This document shows, one piece after another, positions 1 to 6,448 of a stretch of DNA of 7,047 nt; position 1 is the first letter of the stretch; every line of letters begins with the position of its first letter. The notes under the pieces were generated by a model. The model was not told the DNA's origin, did no database searches, and saw only the letters and a program-made list of their open reading frames with translations. The stretch spans positions 1-7,047 of the forward strand of contig JALQUJ010000223.1 of assembly GCA_023263825.1 (NCBI GenBank). The letters are read 5' to 3'. The translations under genes and the position numbers were made by a program. Origin of the DNA: Porticoccus sp. (lineage in GTDB: Bacteria; Pseudomonadota; Gammaproteobacteria; Pseudomonadales; Porticoccaceae).

Positions 1-770
1 AGATGGACTTGTGTTCCGTCGTTATTTCGCAGCACAACAATGCGCTCAAAATCCTCGCGATTATAGGCCTGCCCACGTGTTTGCAACACGATATCTCCGG
101 CTTCCTCTCGTACTTCACCAGCAGGCAAATTGATGGAAGAACGGCGAATTGCTTCCACCACATCATCAAAACGAATCTGATACTGACGCAGGGTTTCTTC
201 TGAAACCTCAACCGAAACTTCTTTTGGGCGTGTTCCACCAATTTCTGCCAGTGTCACTCCTGGTAGTTCTGTCACTTCATCCCGTATTTCTTCCGCAAGC
301 TGTTTTAGATCCCACTCACTCAGAGGGCCCGCAACAGCAATACTTAGAATCTGGGTGCGAGCAAGAATATCCCTGATTTCTGGTCGTTCAGAATCGACCG
401 GGAAAGTATTAATAGCGTCTACACGGGATTTAACGTCATTGAGCAGCTTTTGAGTGTCATAACCATCGGCTACCTCAATTTCTATTCGCCCTGAACCCTG
501 ATATGCAAAGGATCGAAGCTCCTCAATACCATCCAGATCGTGGACTTCTTCCTCCACCCTGATACAGATTTGCTCTTCTACTTCTTTAGGGCCTGCCCCC
601 GGATAAGGCACAACCACCTGAACCACATCACGAGGAACCTTGGGAAACATCTCCTTATCAAGGCCAGGTAACCCGGTAAAACCACCCACCAGAATCATCA
701 TCATTAATAAATTAGCTGCGATGGGGTTGTGGACAAACCAGGCGAGAAACCCCTTACTGGCTGTTTTCAT
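1..770 (-). CDS. RND efflux permease, N-terminal part (gene runs off the left edge)
   Basis: This is the inner-membrane pump subunit of a resistance-nodulation-division (AcrB/HAE1-type) tripartite exporter, which uses proton influx to expel hydrophobic or amphiphilic compounds. Only residues 1-256 are visible, about a quarter of a typical 1,000+ residue permease. The start MKTASKGFLAWFVHNPIAAN leads into the first membrane helix (about residues 14-37, NLLMMMILVGGFTGL). The periplasmic porter domain follows, with the family signature around residues 40-70 (EMFPKVP, then VVVPYPGAGPKEVEEQ). Further family-like text continues (LLNDVKSRVDAI, then LPGVTLAEIGGTRPKEVSVE). The ATG is at 770-768, only 2 nt after the TAG stop of the adaptor gene. 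A GGTGG at 785-781 may act as ribosome-binding site inside the adaptor's end, so translation is probably coupled. The proton-relay residues and the substrate pocket lie outside the window, so the substrate cannot be predicted. No frameshift or internal stop was seen in the visible part. Confidence 0.93.
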   Translation of the reverse strand, partial: MKTASKGFLAWFVHNPIAANLLMMMILVGGFTGLPGLDKEMFPKVPRDVVQVVVPYPGAGPKEVEEQICIRVEEEVHDLDGIEELRSFAYQGSGRIEIEVADGYDTQKLLNDVKSRVDAINTFPVDSERPEIRDILARTQILSIAVAGPLSEWDLKQLAEEIRDEVTELPGVTLAEIGGTRPKEVSVEVSEETLRQYQIRFDDVVEAIRRSSINLPAGEVREEAGDIVLQTRGQAYNREDFERIVVLRNNDGTQVH

Positions 771-772
771 GG

Positions 773-1927
773 CTACTGAACCACCAAGTGATCAGATGTT
801 TCAACTACAGGCTCAATTTTCATACCATCTACCACATAACCCGGCCGATCTAACAAAATAACATCTCCAGTTTGGATGCCGGTTACATAGGCAATGCCAC
901 CACGATATTGCAACACAGACACCGGCTGGATAGTTAGCTCTTGGCCTTCTGTCACAACAAGCACGTTTTCCTTTTCATACAGAGCCATACGAGGTATCGC
1001 AACAACATGCTCGAACTGCTTGCCCAATATCTCCGCATTAACAAATAAACCAACCATCAGGGGGTGATCACCATCAAGAGGCTTTGGTACTTCCACAATC
1101 CCATAAATAACTCGGCTACGCGGATCAATACTGGCATCGGTTCTCGAGATATTACCCTTCCATCTATGCTCACCCATCTTGGTAGACAGGACCACAGGCA
1201 AATGAATTGCCTGATCAGGTGTTAACGGTAATTCTAATAACTCACTTTGGGAGGGTGTTAACGGCAACCGTACTTCTACGGCATCGATAGCAAAGATTTG
1301 TGCAACATTCTTACCAGTAGTCAAATACTGCCCCAGGTTGACCTTTACCTCTCTCACCCGGCCATCAAATGGCGCTTTTATACTAGTACGTTCAAGGTTT
1401 AATTTGGCCTGATCGAGATCCGCTTTTGCCGCCTCAACCGCAGCCTCTGCAGCTTTTAACTGTGGTTGACGTAAAAACAATGCATTACCAGCCTTGTTTC
1501 CGAGGTCACGCCATTCACGCTTAGCCTGAAATGCACGCCCTTGCTCTGTTGCAAGTAATTGTTCAGCCTCAGCAATGCGTGATTTAGCCCTAATGACCTC
1601 AATTTTATAATCTCTGGCATCGAGCTTTAGCAGTTCATCTCCCTGCTTGAAAAACCCACCATCGACAAAAATATCCGAAACATATTCTATCTGGCCCGAA
1701 ACTTGTGATGCCAACTCAATTTCCCTTTTCGGGCGCACGGTTCCCTGAGTGTAAACCATGATTTGCTGAGGTTTTGGCTCAGCTATCATTGCCCTAACCT
1801 TGGGTGCTGCGGGCTCAGTAAATACCTGTGGCTCAGGTTTTGGGCGCAAAAAAGACAATCCTGAAACCACCAAAATAGCCGCCACTAAAATGATCAATGG
1901 AGGAAGAATTTTTTTCAGCCAAACCAT
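773..1927 (-). CDS. RND efflux periplasmic adaptor (membrane fusion protein, HlyD/AcrA-like)
   Basis: This 384-residue protein is the periplasmic adaptor that joins an RND permease to an outer-membrane channel. Residues 8-27 form an N-terminal hydrophobic segment (ILPPLIILVAAILVVSGLSF) after a KK pair. No lipobox cysteine follows, so it is probably an uncleaved membrane anchor or a signal peptide rather than a lipoprotein. The first lipoyl half lies at about 68-103 (ELASQVSGQI, then KQGDELLKLDARDY). An Ala/Glu/Lys-rich alpha-helical hairpin covers about 107-180, and the second lipoyl half is IKAPFDGRVREVKVNLGQ at 183-200. A beta-barrel region follows (about 215-305, containing ASIDPRSRVIYGIVEV), then a membrane-proximal domain. 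Length is normal. The ATG at 1927-1925 is the only available start near the conserved N-terminus because an in-frame TAG sits at 1933-1931. The Shine-Dalgarno sequence is poor. The permease gene starts 2 nt downstream in the same operon. No outer-membrane factor is seen, so the system may use a shared TolC-like channel (inference). Confidence 0.93.
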   Translation of the reverse strand: MVWLKKILPPLIILVAAILVVSGLSFLRPKPEPQVFTEPAAPKVRAMIAEPKPQQIMVYTQGTVRPKREIELASQVSGQIEYVSDIFVDGGFFKQGDELLKLDARDYKIEVIRAKSRIAEAEQLLATEQGRAFQAKREWRDLGNKAGNALFLRQPQLKAAEAAVEAAKADLDQAKLNLERTSIKAPFDGRVREVKVNLGQYLTTGKNVAQIFAIDAVEVRLPLTPSQSELLELPLTPDQAIHLPVVLSTKMGEHRWKGNISRTDASIDPRSRVIYGIVEVPKPLDGDHPLMVGLFVNAEILGKQFEHVVAIPRMALYEKENVLVVTEGQELTIQPVSVLQYRGGIAYVTGIQTGDVILLDRPGYVVDGMKIEPVVETSDHLVVQ

Positions 1928-1942
1928 TATCTAAACACCATC

Positions 1943-1971
1943 ATTATTCATTTAAATACATTACCTGAAAA
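1943..1971 (-). promoter_or_regulatory. Candidate sigma70 promoter for the RND efflux operon
   Basis: On the minus strand TTTTCA (1971-1966, 4/6 to the -35 consensus) and AATAAT (1948-1943, 5/6 to the -10 consensus) are separated by 17 nt. The expected transcription start near 1936 would leave a leader of only about 9 nt before the adaptor ATG at 1927, which fits its poor ribosome-binding site. The spacer contains an imperfect palindrome centred on ATTTAAAT (about 1947-1962) that could be an operator. This is a prediction from consensus matching only. An alternative minus-strand TATAAA lies at 2001-1996. Confidence 0.35.
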
Positions 1972-1974
1972 AGT

Positions 1975-2003
1975 GTGACAGCACCCTACTCATTGTTTAT
2001 ACA
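1975..2003 (+). promoter_or_regulatory. Candidate sigma70 promoter for the small ORF - gshA - acpH operon
   Basis: GTGACA (1975-1980, 5/6 to TTGACA) and TATACA (1998-2003, 4/6 to TATAAT) are separated by exactly 17 nt on the plus strand. This is the best consensus pair I found in the 253-bp gap between the divergent operons. A start near 2010 would give a leader of about 170 nt before the ATG at 2181. A second AT-rich possibility (TAAAAT at 2136-2141) lies closer to the gene but has no good -35 element. Based on sequence matching only. Confidence 0.35.
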
Positions 2004-2180
2004 TATGACCAGAATCTGTTCAGTGTTACCCATCATAGCCCTAAATAAGTCCATCCATAAGTGCCGTTTACAAGCTTCATCATTAAATAAGCTAAGACAA
2101 CCTTTTTACTCAATGCTAGAACGAGGTTTTTCAGATAAAATCCCCCTATCTATTCAACCAGCATGGCCTCGCTGTAACAC

Positions 2181-2411
2181 ATGACTGTTTTTATTTTGCA
2201 AAACCAACATCAGCAATTCCTTACTAAATCACTGGAATGGATCAATGGCTGTGAAGCTAATCAGCTATTCAAAACGCCACACCGGGATATCGCCCTTAAC
2301 CAATTGATGGAATTAAATGCCAAAGACATTCAGCTTCGAGTCAAAATCATTTCATGTGAACTGAATAAATCTGGAAACCCTGAGCTACCGATACAGTCAA
2401 TACCTGCCTGA
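2181..2411 (+). CDS. Small uncharacterised protein upstream of gshA (76 aa)
   Basis: I cannot assign a function. The 76-residue product begins MTVFILQNQHQQFLTKSLEW, followed by a central ALNQLMELNAKDIQLRVKII that looks like an amphipathic helix and a Pro-rich end (NPELPIQSIPA). It has no signal peptide or membrane segment, so it is probably cytosolic. The composition looks like a real small soluble protein, with a hydrophobic strand (VFILQN) and acidic/basic residues in a regular pattern. I have an impression, not a confirmed match, of similar short proteins of the form 'VLQNQ...FL.K...W..G' in Pseudomonas-like gammaproteobacteria. The ATG at 2181 lacks a clear Shine-Dalgarno sequence. The TGA at 2409-2411 is 22 nt before the gshA GTG, on the same strand, which suggests co-transcription with gshA. 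No other gene occupies the stretch. Confidence 0.65.
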   Translation: MTVFILQNQHQQFLTKSLEWINGCEANQLFKTPHRDIALNQLMELNAKDIQLRVKIISCELNKSGNPELPIQSIPA

Positions 2412-2421
2412 TGTCCCTGAC

Positions 2422-2426
2422 AAGGA
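2422..2426 (+). promoter_or_regulatory. Ribosome-binding site fixing the gshA GTG start
   Basis: AAGGA lies 7 nt upstream of the GTG at 2434, the ideal distance. It supports the GTG start over the out-of-frame ATG at 2432, which would end after four codons at a TAA. Confidence 0.7.
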
Positions 2427-2433
2427 AACTAAT

Positions 2434-4020
2434 GTGCCCCTGTTAAAAAATCGCTTGAGCATTCTCTCCCGTAATAGTGAGTCTAAACTGCTCTCAGGGA
2501 TTACCCGTGGTATTGAGAAAGAAAGCCTAAGAGTTACCCCTGAAGGAACACTGGCACACACACCTCACCCTACAACGTTAGGTTCAGCACTGACACACCC
2601 ACAAATAACGACAGACTATTCTGAATCTTTATTGGAATTTATTACACCACCATCTAGCGATGCTAGCCAAGTGCTACAAACCCTGGAGAACATTCATCGT
2701 CATACCTATCGCCAAATAGGTGATGAGCTGCTCTGGGCCAACAGCATGCCCTGCCAACTGAGTGGCGACAGTGATATTCCTGTGGGGCAATACGGCTCAT
2801 CCAATGTCGGGCAGATGAAAAGTATTTACCGAATAGGCCTGGGTCATCGGTACGGGCGCTTGATGCAAACCATTGCTGGGATTCACTACAACTTCTCTGT
2901 GCCAGATGAACTATTGGAAATACTGAAACAGGAAGAAAGTCCTGAGCAATCTTTGCAAGGTTTCAAAACCAACAATTATTTTGCACTGATTCGTAATTTC
3001 CGCCGCTATTTTTGGCTCTTACTGTATCTGTTTGGAGCCTCCCCTGGTGTTTGCCGTAGTTTTGTAAAAGGGCGCGATCATAATCTAGAACCTTTCGGGA
3101 CAGATGAGCATAGCCTCTATGCCCCCAATGCGACATCCCTTCGTATGGGCGATTTAGGCTACCAGAGTAAAGCCCAAGAACAGTTAGTGGTCTGCTACAA
3201 CGACTTACACAACTACGTGGAAACACTGCGACATGCATTAGTAGAACCCTATTCCGGCTATGAAGCTATCGGCATAAAGGGCTCTAATGGTGAATACAAG
3301 CAGCTCAGTAAACATTTATTACAAATTGAAAACGAGTTTTACAGCACTATTCGACCGAAACGCACCACTAAATCAGGAGAAACTGCGCTAGGGGCATTAT
3401 GGGAGCGCGGAGTGGAATACATCGAAGTACGCTGTATTGACCTAAACCCTTTTCAACCACTGGGAATCGATCGTGAACAGATCGATTTTATGGATATTTT
3501 TCTTCTCACTTGTATGTTATCGAAAAGCCCTTCTACCGATGACCAGGAATATCGTAATATCCTGAACAACCAGCGTATGATGGTTTACCAAGGCCGAAAC
3601 CCCGGCTTAATGCTTCATGATGGCAGCCAGATTCGGTCTTTTCTGGAATGGAGCCATTCCCTCTTTGACGAAATGATTCCCGTTGCTCAATTATTGGATC
3701 AACACCATCAAACCCAACGATATGAAAAAACCTTGAGCACGCTGGCCCAATTATTGGACAACCCGGGCCAAACTCCATCTGCCCGTATCCTCAATGAAAT
3801 GAAAGAAACAGGGCAAACCTACTTCAGGGTTGCCATGAATCATGCCATACAACACCGTGAGTATTTCCTGGATACAGAATTGCCCTCAGAAGCCGTGGAA
3901 CAATATCGAGCAATGGCTGCTGACTCACTGAAAAATCAACAGCAGATTGAAGCGAATGACACACAATCATTTGATGATTTTCTCGCCAGTTATTATCAGC
4001 AATACGATTTTCCACTTTGA
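2434..4020 (+). CDS. gshA: Glutamate-cysteine ligase (gamma-glutamylcysteine synthetase)
   Basis: This 528-residue enzyme joins L-glutamate and L-cysteine using ATP to give gamma-glutamylcysteine, the first and rate-limiting step of glutathione synthesis in the cytosol. It belongs to the proteobacterial type 1 GshA family and is close to the usual length (E. coli about 518 aa). Family blocks seen in order are GITRGIEKESLRV (22-34, with Glu28 and Glu30 matching the E. coli metal/substrate-binding glutamates), TTDYSESLLEFITP (59-72, Glu68), QYGSSNVGQMKSIYR (119-133), MQTIAGIHYNFSVP (144-157, His151), YLFGASPGVCRSF (198-210), LQIENEFYSTIRPKR (296-310) and GVEYIEVRCIDLNPF (326-340, Arg333). The start is GTG with a good AAGGA. 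It follows the small ORF by 22 nt and precedes acpH by 21 nt, so an operon is likely. The catalytic core shows no lesion. The second enzyme, gshB, is not in the window. Confidence 0.97.
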   Translation: MPLLKNRLSILSRNSESKLLSGITRGIEKESLRVTPEGTLAHTPHPTTLGSALTHPQITTDYSESLLEFITPPSSDASQVLQTLENIHRHTYRQIGDELLWANSMPCQLSGDSDIPVGQYGSSNVGQMKSIYRIGLGHRYGRLMQTIAGIHYNFSVPDELLEILKQEESPEQSLQGFKTNNYFALIRNFRRYFWLLLYLFGASPGVCRSFVKGRDHNLEPFGTDEHSLYAPNATSLRMGDLGYQSKAQEQLVVCYNDLHNYVETLRHALVEPYSGYEAIGIKGSNGEYKQLSKHLLQIENEFYSTIRPKRTTKSGETALGALWERGVEYIEVRCIDLNPFQPLGIDREQIDFMDIFLLTCMLSKSPSTDDQEYRNILNNQRMMVYQGRNPGLMLHDGSQIRSFLEWSHSLFDEMIPVAQLLDQHHQTQRYEKTLSTLAQLLDNPGQTPSARILNEMKETGQTYFRVAMNHAIQHREYFLDTELPSEAVEQYRAMAADSLKNQQQIEANDTQSFDDFLASYYQQYDFPL

Positions 4021-4041
4021 AGTTTTTTTGAATTTCTCTCT

Positions 4042-4638
4042 GTGAATTATCTGGCCCATATTTATCTTTCTGGAGACCATCCGGGAATCATGATCGGTGG
4101 CCTGTTAGGGGATTTTGTCAAAGGGCCGCTTCGGGGAGAGCGTCCCAATGCCATTGAAATTGGTATTTCGCTACACAGAAAAATTGATGCTTTTACCGAT
4201 TCACTTCCAGAAGTAAAACAGGCTATCGCCCGTATAGAACCACCCTACCGTCGCTTTGGCGGTATTCTTATCGATATTTGCTATGATCATTTTCTCGCTG
4301 CCAACTGGGAAAAATTTCACCACCAACCTCTGGGTGATTACTGCCAAGATTTCTATCGACTCTTATCTAAATATGACCCTCACCTACCACAGGGGGCCAA
4401 GCGATTTAGTGAAGTCGCTCCCAAAGTACAATGGTTAGAAGGCTATGTTGATATAGACAAGCTGGAATATATTCTGGAGCGGGTCGGTCAGCGCTTTAAA
4501 ATACCTATAGCATTGGACAAAGCCTTCCCTCAATTATTGAGAGACTATCAAGAATTAAACCGGGAGTTCACCCAGGTTTTTCCAGAAATTATTGCCTTTG
4601 CTTGCAAGGAATTGCCGCGCACTTCCACAGCACAATAA
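4042..4638 (+). CDS. acpH: Acyl-carrier-protein phosphodiesterase (AcpH, DUF479 family)
   Basis: AcpH hydrolyses holo-acyl carrier protein to apo-ACP and 4'-phosphopantetheine, taking part in prosthetic-group turnover in the cytosol. The 198-residue protein matches the family in length and in its key blocks. The N-terminus MNYLAHIYLS (E. coli MNFLAHLHLA) contains His6. GGLLGDFVKG follows with Asp24, then SLHRKIDAFTD (43-53) with His45 and Asp49, and ILIDICYDHFLAANW (75-89) with Asp78, Asp82 and His83. Together these resemble the HD-like metal-binding core of the family. The start is GTG with no visible Shine-Dalgarno sequence. It is nevertheless the first possible start, because the same frame is closed by the gshA TGA seven codons earlier, and it gives exactly the conserved N-terminus. 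Translation probably relies on ribosomes finishing gshA. Substrate breadth varies in the family, so activity on ACP is inferred from homology. Confidence 0.92.
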   Translation: MNYLAHIYLSGDHPGIMIGGLLGDFVKGPLRGERPNAIEIGISLHRKIDAFTDSLPEVKQAIARIEPPYRRFGGILIDICYDHFLAANWEKFHHQPLGDYCQDFYRLLSKYDPHLPQGAKRFSEVAPKVQWLEGYVDIDKLEYILERVGQRFKIPIALDKAFPQLLRDYQELNREFTQVFPEIIAFACKELPRTSTAQ

Positions 4639-4721
4639 CACTCTGGGGTATTCAAATCTGGACCATTTTTTTGAACAAACTGCTTTTGGAGAAAACGGAT
4701 TATTTTCCCACAAAGAAGCCA

Positions 4722-4743
4722 AAGCACATTAAATAATGTGCTT
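4722..4743. repeat. Perfect inverted repeat between acpH and dsbB
   Basis: AAGCACATT (4722-4730) and AATGTGCTT (4735-4743) are perfect reverse complements with an AAAT loop. No U-tract follows on the plus strand, so it is not a classical intrinsic terminator. The minus-strand side is only loosely T-rich. It lies 52 bp before the dsbB ATG, a position that suits either a 3' end hairpin for the gshA-acpH transcript or an operator for dsbB. A weaker bulged hairpin (GGAGAAAA with TTTTCCC, around 4687-4709) lies just upstream. Confidence 0.6.
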
Positions 4744-4782
4744 GCAAAATAACCGGGCTAAAATGCAACTGGCACTTATACT

Positions 4783-4786
4783 GGAG
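4783..4786 (+). promoter_or_regulatory. dsbB ribosome-binding site
   Basis: GGAG lies 8 nt before the ATG at 4795 and supports that start, which gives the short cytoplasmic N-terminus expected for DsbB. A TATACT just upstream (4777-4782) resembles a -10 box but overlaps the leader and has no matching -35. Confidence 0.6.
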
Positions 4787-4794
4787 AACAGAGA

Positions 4795-5277
4795 ATGCTC
4801 ACTGGCAGACAAACCAATTTATTTATTTTTCTTATCTGTAATGGGCTTATCGCCACTGCGCTGTATATGCAGCATGTCATGGAATTGACCCCCTGTTATC
4901 TGTGTATCACCCAAAGGGCATTCGTCATTATCACGGGCATGCTCGCCCTGTTAGCCCTTATTCATAACAACGGGCTTAAAATCTATGGTTTTTTCATCGC
5001 TCTGAGCGCCCTAACAGGTGGCTTTTTTTCTGGCAAACAACTCTGGTTACAAAATCTTCCGGAAGACCAAGTCCCAGCCTGTGGCCCTCCCGCCGAATAT
5101 TTATTTGACGCTTTTAGTTTTACTGAAGCAATGGGCATGCTGTTTCGAGGTGATGGCAACTGTGCTGAAGTTCAATGGACGTTCCTCAGTTTAAGTATTC
5201 CCGCTTGGACTTTGTTGTGCTTTTTATTCCTTGCTTTGCTCGGTATTTCACAAATGCTGAAAAAAAGTAAAACGTAA
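4795..5277 (+). CDS. dsbB: Disulfide bond formation protein DsbB family
   Basis: DsbB is an inner-membrane quinone reductase that reoxidises the periplasmic thiol oxidase DsbA and passes the electrons to ubiquinone. The 160-residue sequence has the family layout. A first membrane helix covers about residues 8-25, followed by the CYLC redox pair (Cys34 and Cys37) at the start of the second helix. The quinone-contact arginine is ITQR (Arg41, equivalent to E. coli Arg48). A helix lies at about 62-80, and the periplasmic loop carries the second redox pair Cys96 (PACGPP) and Cys123 (GNCAEV). The last helix covers about 134-155, and a basic tail (KKSKT) follows. All four catalytic cysteines are present. 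No dsbA is in the window. In Pseudomonas aeruginosa a DsbB paralogue (dsbH) neighbours algQ as I recall, so this gene may correspond to that copy rather than to the main dsbB. The next gene begins 19 nt downstream. Confidence 0.94.
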   Translation: MLTGRQTNLFIFLICNGLIATALYMQHVMELTPCYLCITQRAFVIITGMLALLALIHNNGLKIYGFFIALSALTGGFFSGKQLWLQNLPEDQVPACGPPAEYLFDAFSFTEAMGMLFRGDGNCAEVQWTFLSLSIPAWTLLCFLFLALLGISQMLKKSKT

Positions 5278-5296
5278 AAAAGAGACTCGTTACATC

Positions 5297-5665
5297 ATGC
5301 TAAAAGGCTTACTGGTACTGCTACTATTCCAAGGTATTGGAGAAGCTACTAGTCATTACAGTGGTCTACCTATTCCAGGCCCGGTTATTGGCATGATATT
5401 GCTATTTATTTATCTCCAGCTTAGTCGTAGTGAATTATCCATTGGCCTCGGTGACGCCGCACACTTTATGATTCGCTGGTTATCCCTTTTGTTTGTACCA
5501 GCCTGTGTAGGTTTTTTCTTTTTGATAAAAATACCAAATAAACAATGGGTTGCAGTTACAGGTGTTATTGTTATCTCCACGCTAGTCACAATGATTATCA
5601 CCGCCTTTTTAATGAAATATTTAATGGCAAAATCAAAACGGTTTAAGCCAAAGGCAGAGCAGTAA
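5297..5665 (+). CDS. Holin-like protein, CidA/LrgA family
   Basis: This small membrane protein (122 aa) belongs to the CidA/LrgA family, first described in Staphylococcus as holin/antiholin-like modulators of murein hydrolase activity and also linked to overflow metabolism and small-molecule export. Two family signatures are clear: LPIPGPVIGMILLF (24-37) and LSLLFVPACVGFF (62-74). Four membrane helices are apparent, at about residues 2-18, 27-42, 60-78 and 86-109, followed by a strongly basic cytoplasmic tail (KSKRFKPK). The ATG at 5297 has only a weak AGAGA upstream. Its stop TAA (5663-5665) overlaps the ATG of the lrgB-type gene by one base, typical of the paired operon. I do not give a cidA or lrgA symbol because the two cannot be told apart from sequence, and no LysR-type (CidR) or LytSR regulator is nearby. 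Confidence 0.92.
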   Translation: MLKGLLVLLLFQGIGEATSHYSGLPIPGPVIGMILLFIYLQLSRSELSIGLGDAAHFMIRWLSLLFVPACVGFFFLIKIPNKQWVAVTGVIVISTLVTMIITAFLMKYLMAKSKRFKPKAEQ

Positions 5666-6372
5666 TGGTAGAAATCATCACGCCAGTTTTGCTTTTAATG
5701 CTTACTTTTTTCGCGTTCAGCCTAGCTTTTTGGCTCTACAGAATCAGTAAATCCAGGCCGATCATATCTTCACTTTTTCACCCGTTGGTCACTGCACCCA
5801 TTTTAGTCAGCGCGGTTTTATTGCTCATAAATATTGATTACAGTGATTACCGCAAAGCAAACCAACCACTGTTCTTTTTATTGGGTACAGCAACGGTTGC
5901 TCTCGCCATTCCGCTGCACCAACAATTTCATCATATCCGCAATTTAACCAAGCCTTTGCTGCTCACACTGGTTTTTGGTGCTAGTTTTGCTGTTATCTCC
6001 GCACTTTCTATCGCCTGGGTTTTAGGAGCGACACCTGAAACCCTTATCTCTCTTGCACCAAAATCAGTTACAACACCTGTTGCCCTTGGTATTGCTGAAA
6101 AGATCAATGGTGAACCGGCGCTAACCGCAGGGATCGTCGTCTTTACTGGTGTCATAGGGGCAATATTTGGGCCCTTGCTATTTCGCTGGTTAGGTATTTC
6201 AGATGACCGAATCAAAGGCTTTGTACTCGGTATTTGTGCCCATGGTGTAGGGACGGCCCGTGCTTTTGAGATCAGTGGAAAATGCGGTGCATTTTCCAGC
6301 CTAGGGCTGGGGCTAACTGGAGCTATCACTGCCATAATTCTGCCATGGATCATCATTTATACATTCAGATAA
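5665..6372 (+). CDS. LrgB/CidB family membrane protein
   Basis: This is the larger partner of the CidA/LrgA pair, a polytopic inner-membrane protein of 235 residues, the usual size for the family. Conserved blocks are FHPLVTAPILVS (38-49), LGTATVALAIPL (73-84), LAPKSVTTPVALGIAE (130-145), GIVVFTGVIGAIFGPLL (156-172) and GICAHGVGTARAFEIS (189-204). Six to eight hydrophobic segments cover nearly the whole length. It begins with an ATG overlapping the previous stop (TAATG), so it is translationally coupled with the holin-like gene. Proposed roles of the pair are control of autolysis and export of metabolites. In Gram-negative bacteria the physiological role is much less certain, and related plant and bacterial proteins have been linked to glycolate/glycerate or pyruvate transport. 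The sequence alone does not say which applies. No lesion was seen. Confidence 0.93.
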   Translation: MVEIITPVLLLMLTFFAFSLAFWLYRISKSRPIISSLFHPLVTAPILVSAVLLLINIDYSDYRKANQPLFFLLGTATVALAIPLHQQFHHIRNLTKPLLLTLVFGASFAVISALSIAWVLGATPETLISLAPKSVTTPVALGIAEKINGEPALTAGIVVFTGVIGAIFGPLLFRWLGISDDRIKGFVLGICAHGVGTARAFEISGKCGAFSSLGLGLTGAITAIILPWIIIYTFR

Positions 6373-6389
6373 CCACACAATGAAAAGCC

Positions 6390-6418
6390 TTGTCACACTG
6401 GGTCTGTTTGCATATCCC
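6390..6418 (+). promoter_or_regulatory. Weak candidate promoter for the rsd/algQ homologue
   Basis: TTGTCA (6390-6395, 5/6 to the -35 consensus) is followed after 17 nt by TATCCC (6413-6418), only 3/6 to the -10 consensus. It is the best pair in the 76-bp gap after lrgB. No terminator separates lrgB from the next gene, so read-through from the dsbB-lrgB transcript is equally possible. Confidence 0.2.
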
Positions 6419-6448
6419 TGGAGAAATTCATAGAAAAAGCTGCCATGT

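Noticed and set aside
640..861. Plus-strand open frames over the RND permease and adaptor region (also 3-203 and 149-376)
   Set aside because: The minus strand encodes recognisable RND permease and adaptor sequence throughout, so these are shadows.
1943..1960. A six-codon mini-ORF in the efflux leader (ATGAATAATGATGGTGTTTAG on the minus strand, ending just before the adaptor start)
   Set aside because: It overlaps the predicted -10 box and would probably not be transcribed; no ribosome-binding site precedes it.
1975..2184. A 69-codon plus-strand frame starting with GTG and overlapping the next ORF as ATGA
   Set aside because: The overlap is tempting, but the translation has no domain-like pattern, no ribosome-binding site, and its start lies within the best predicted -35 box. 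I treat it as chance in the intergenic region.
4770..4786. Sigma54-like TGGCAC upstream of dsbB
   Set aside because: The -24 half (TGGCAC) is perfect, but at the required distance the -12 element reads GG instead of GC, so the site fails the consensus.
5931..6356. A 141-codon minus-strand open frame inside the lrgB-type gene
   Set aside because: It is antisense to a well-conserved membrane protein gene, and its sequence (rich in Ala, Pro, Ser, Thr) resembles a reverse-frame shadow.
6380..6433. A 17-residue leader-like ORF (MKSLVTLGLFAYPWRNS) before rsd
   Set aside because: It has no Shine-Dalgarno sequence, no run of a single amino acid and no attenuator hairpin after it, so there is no support for a leader peptide.
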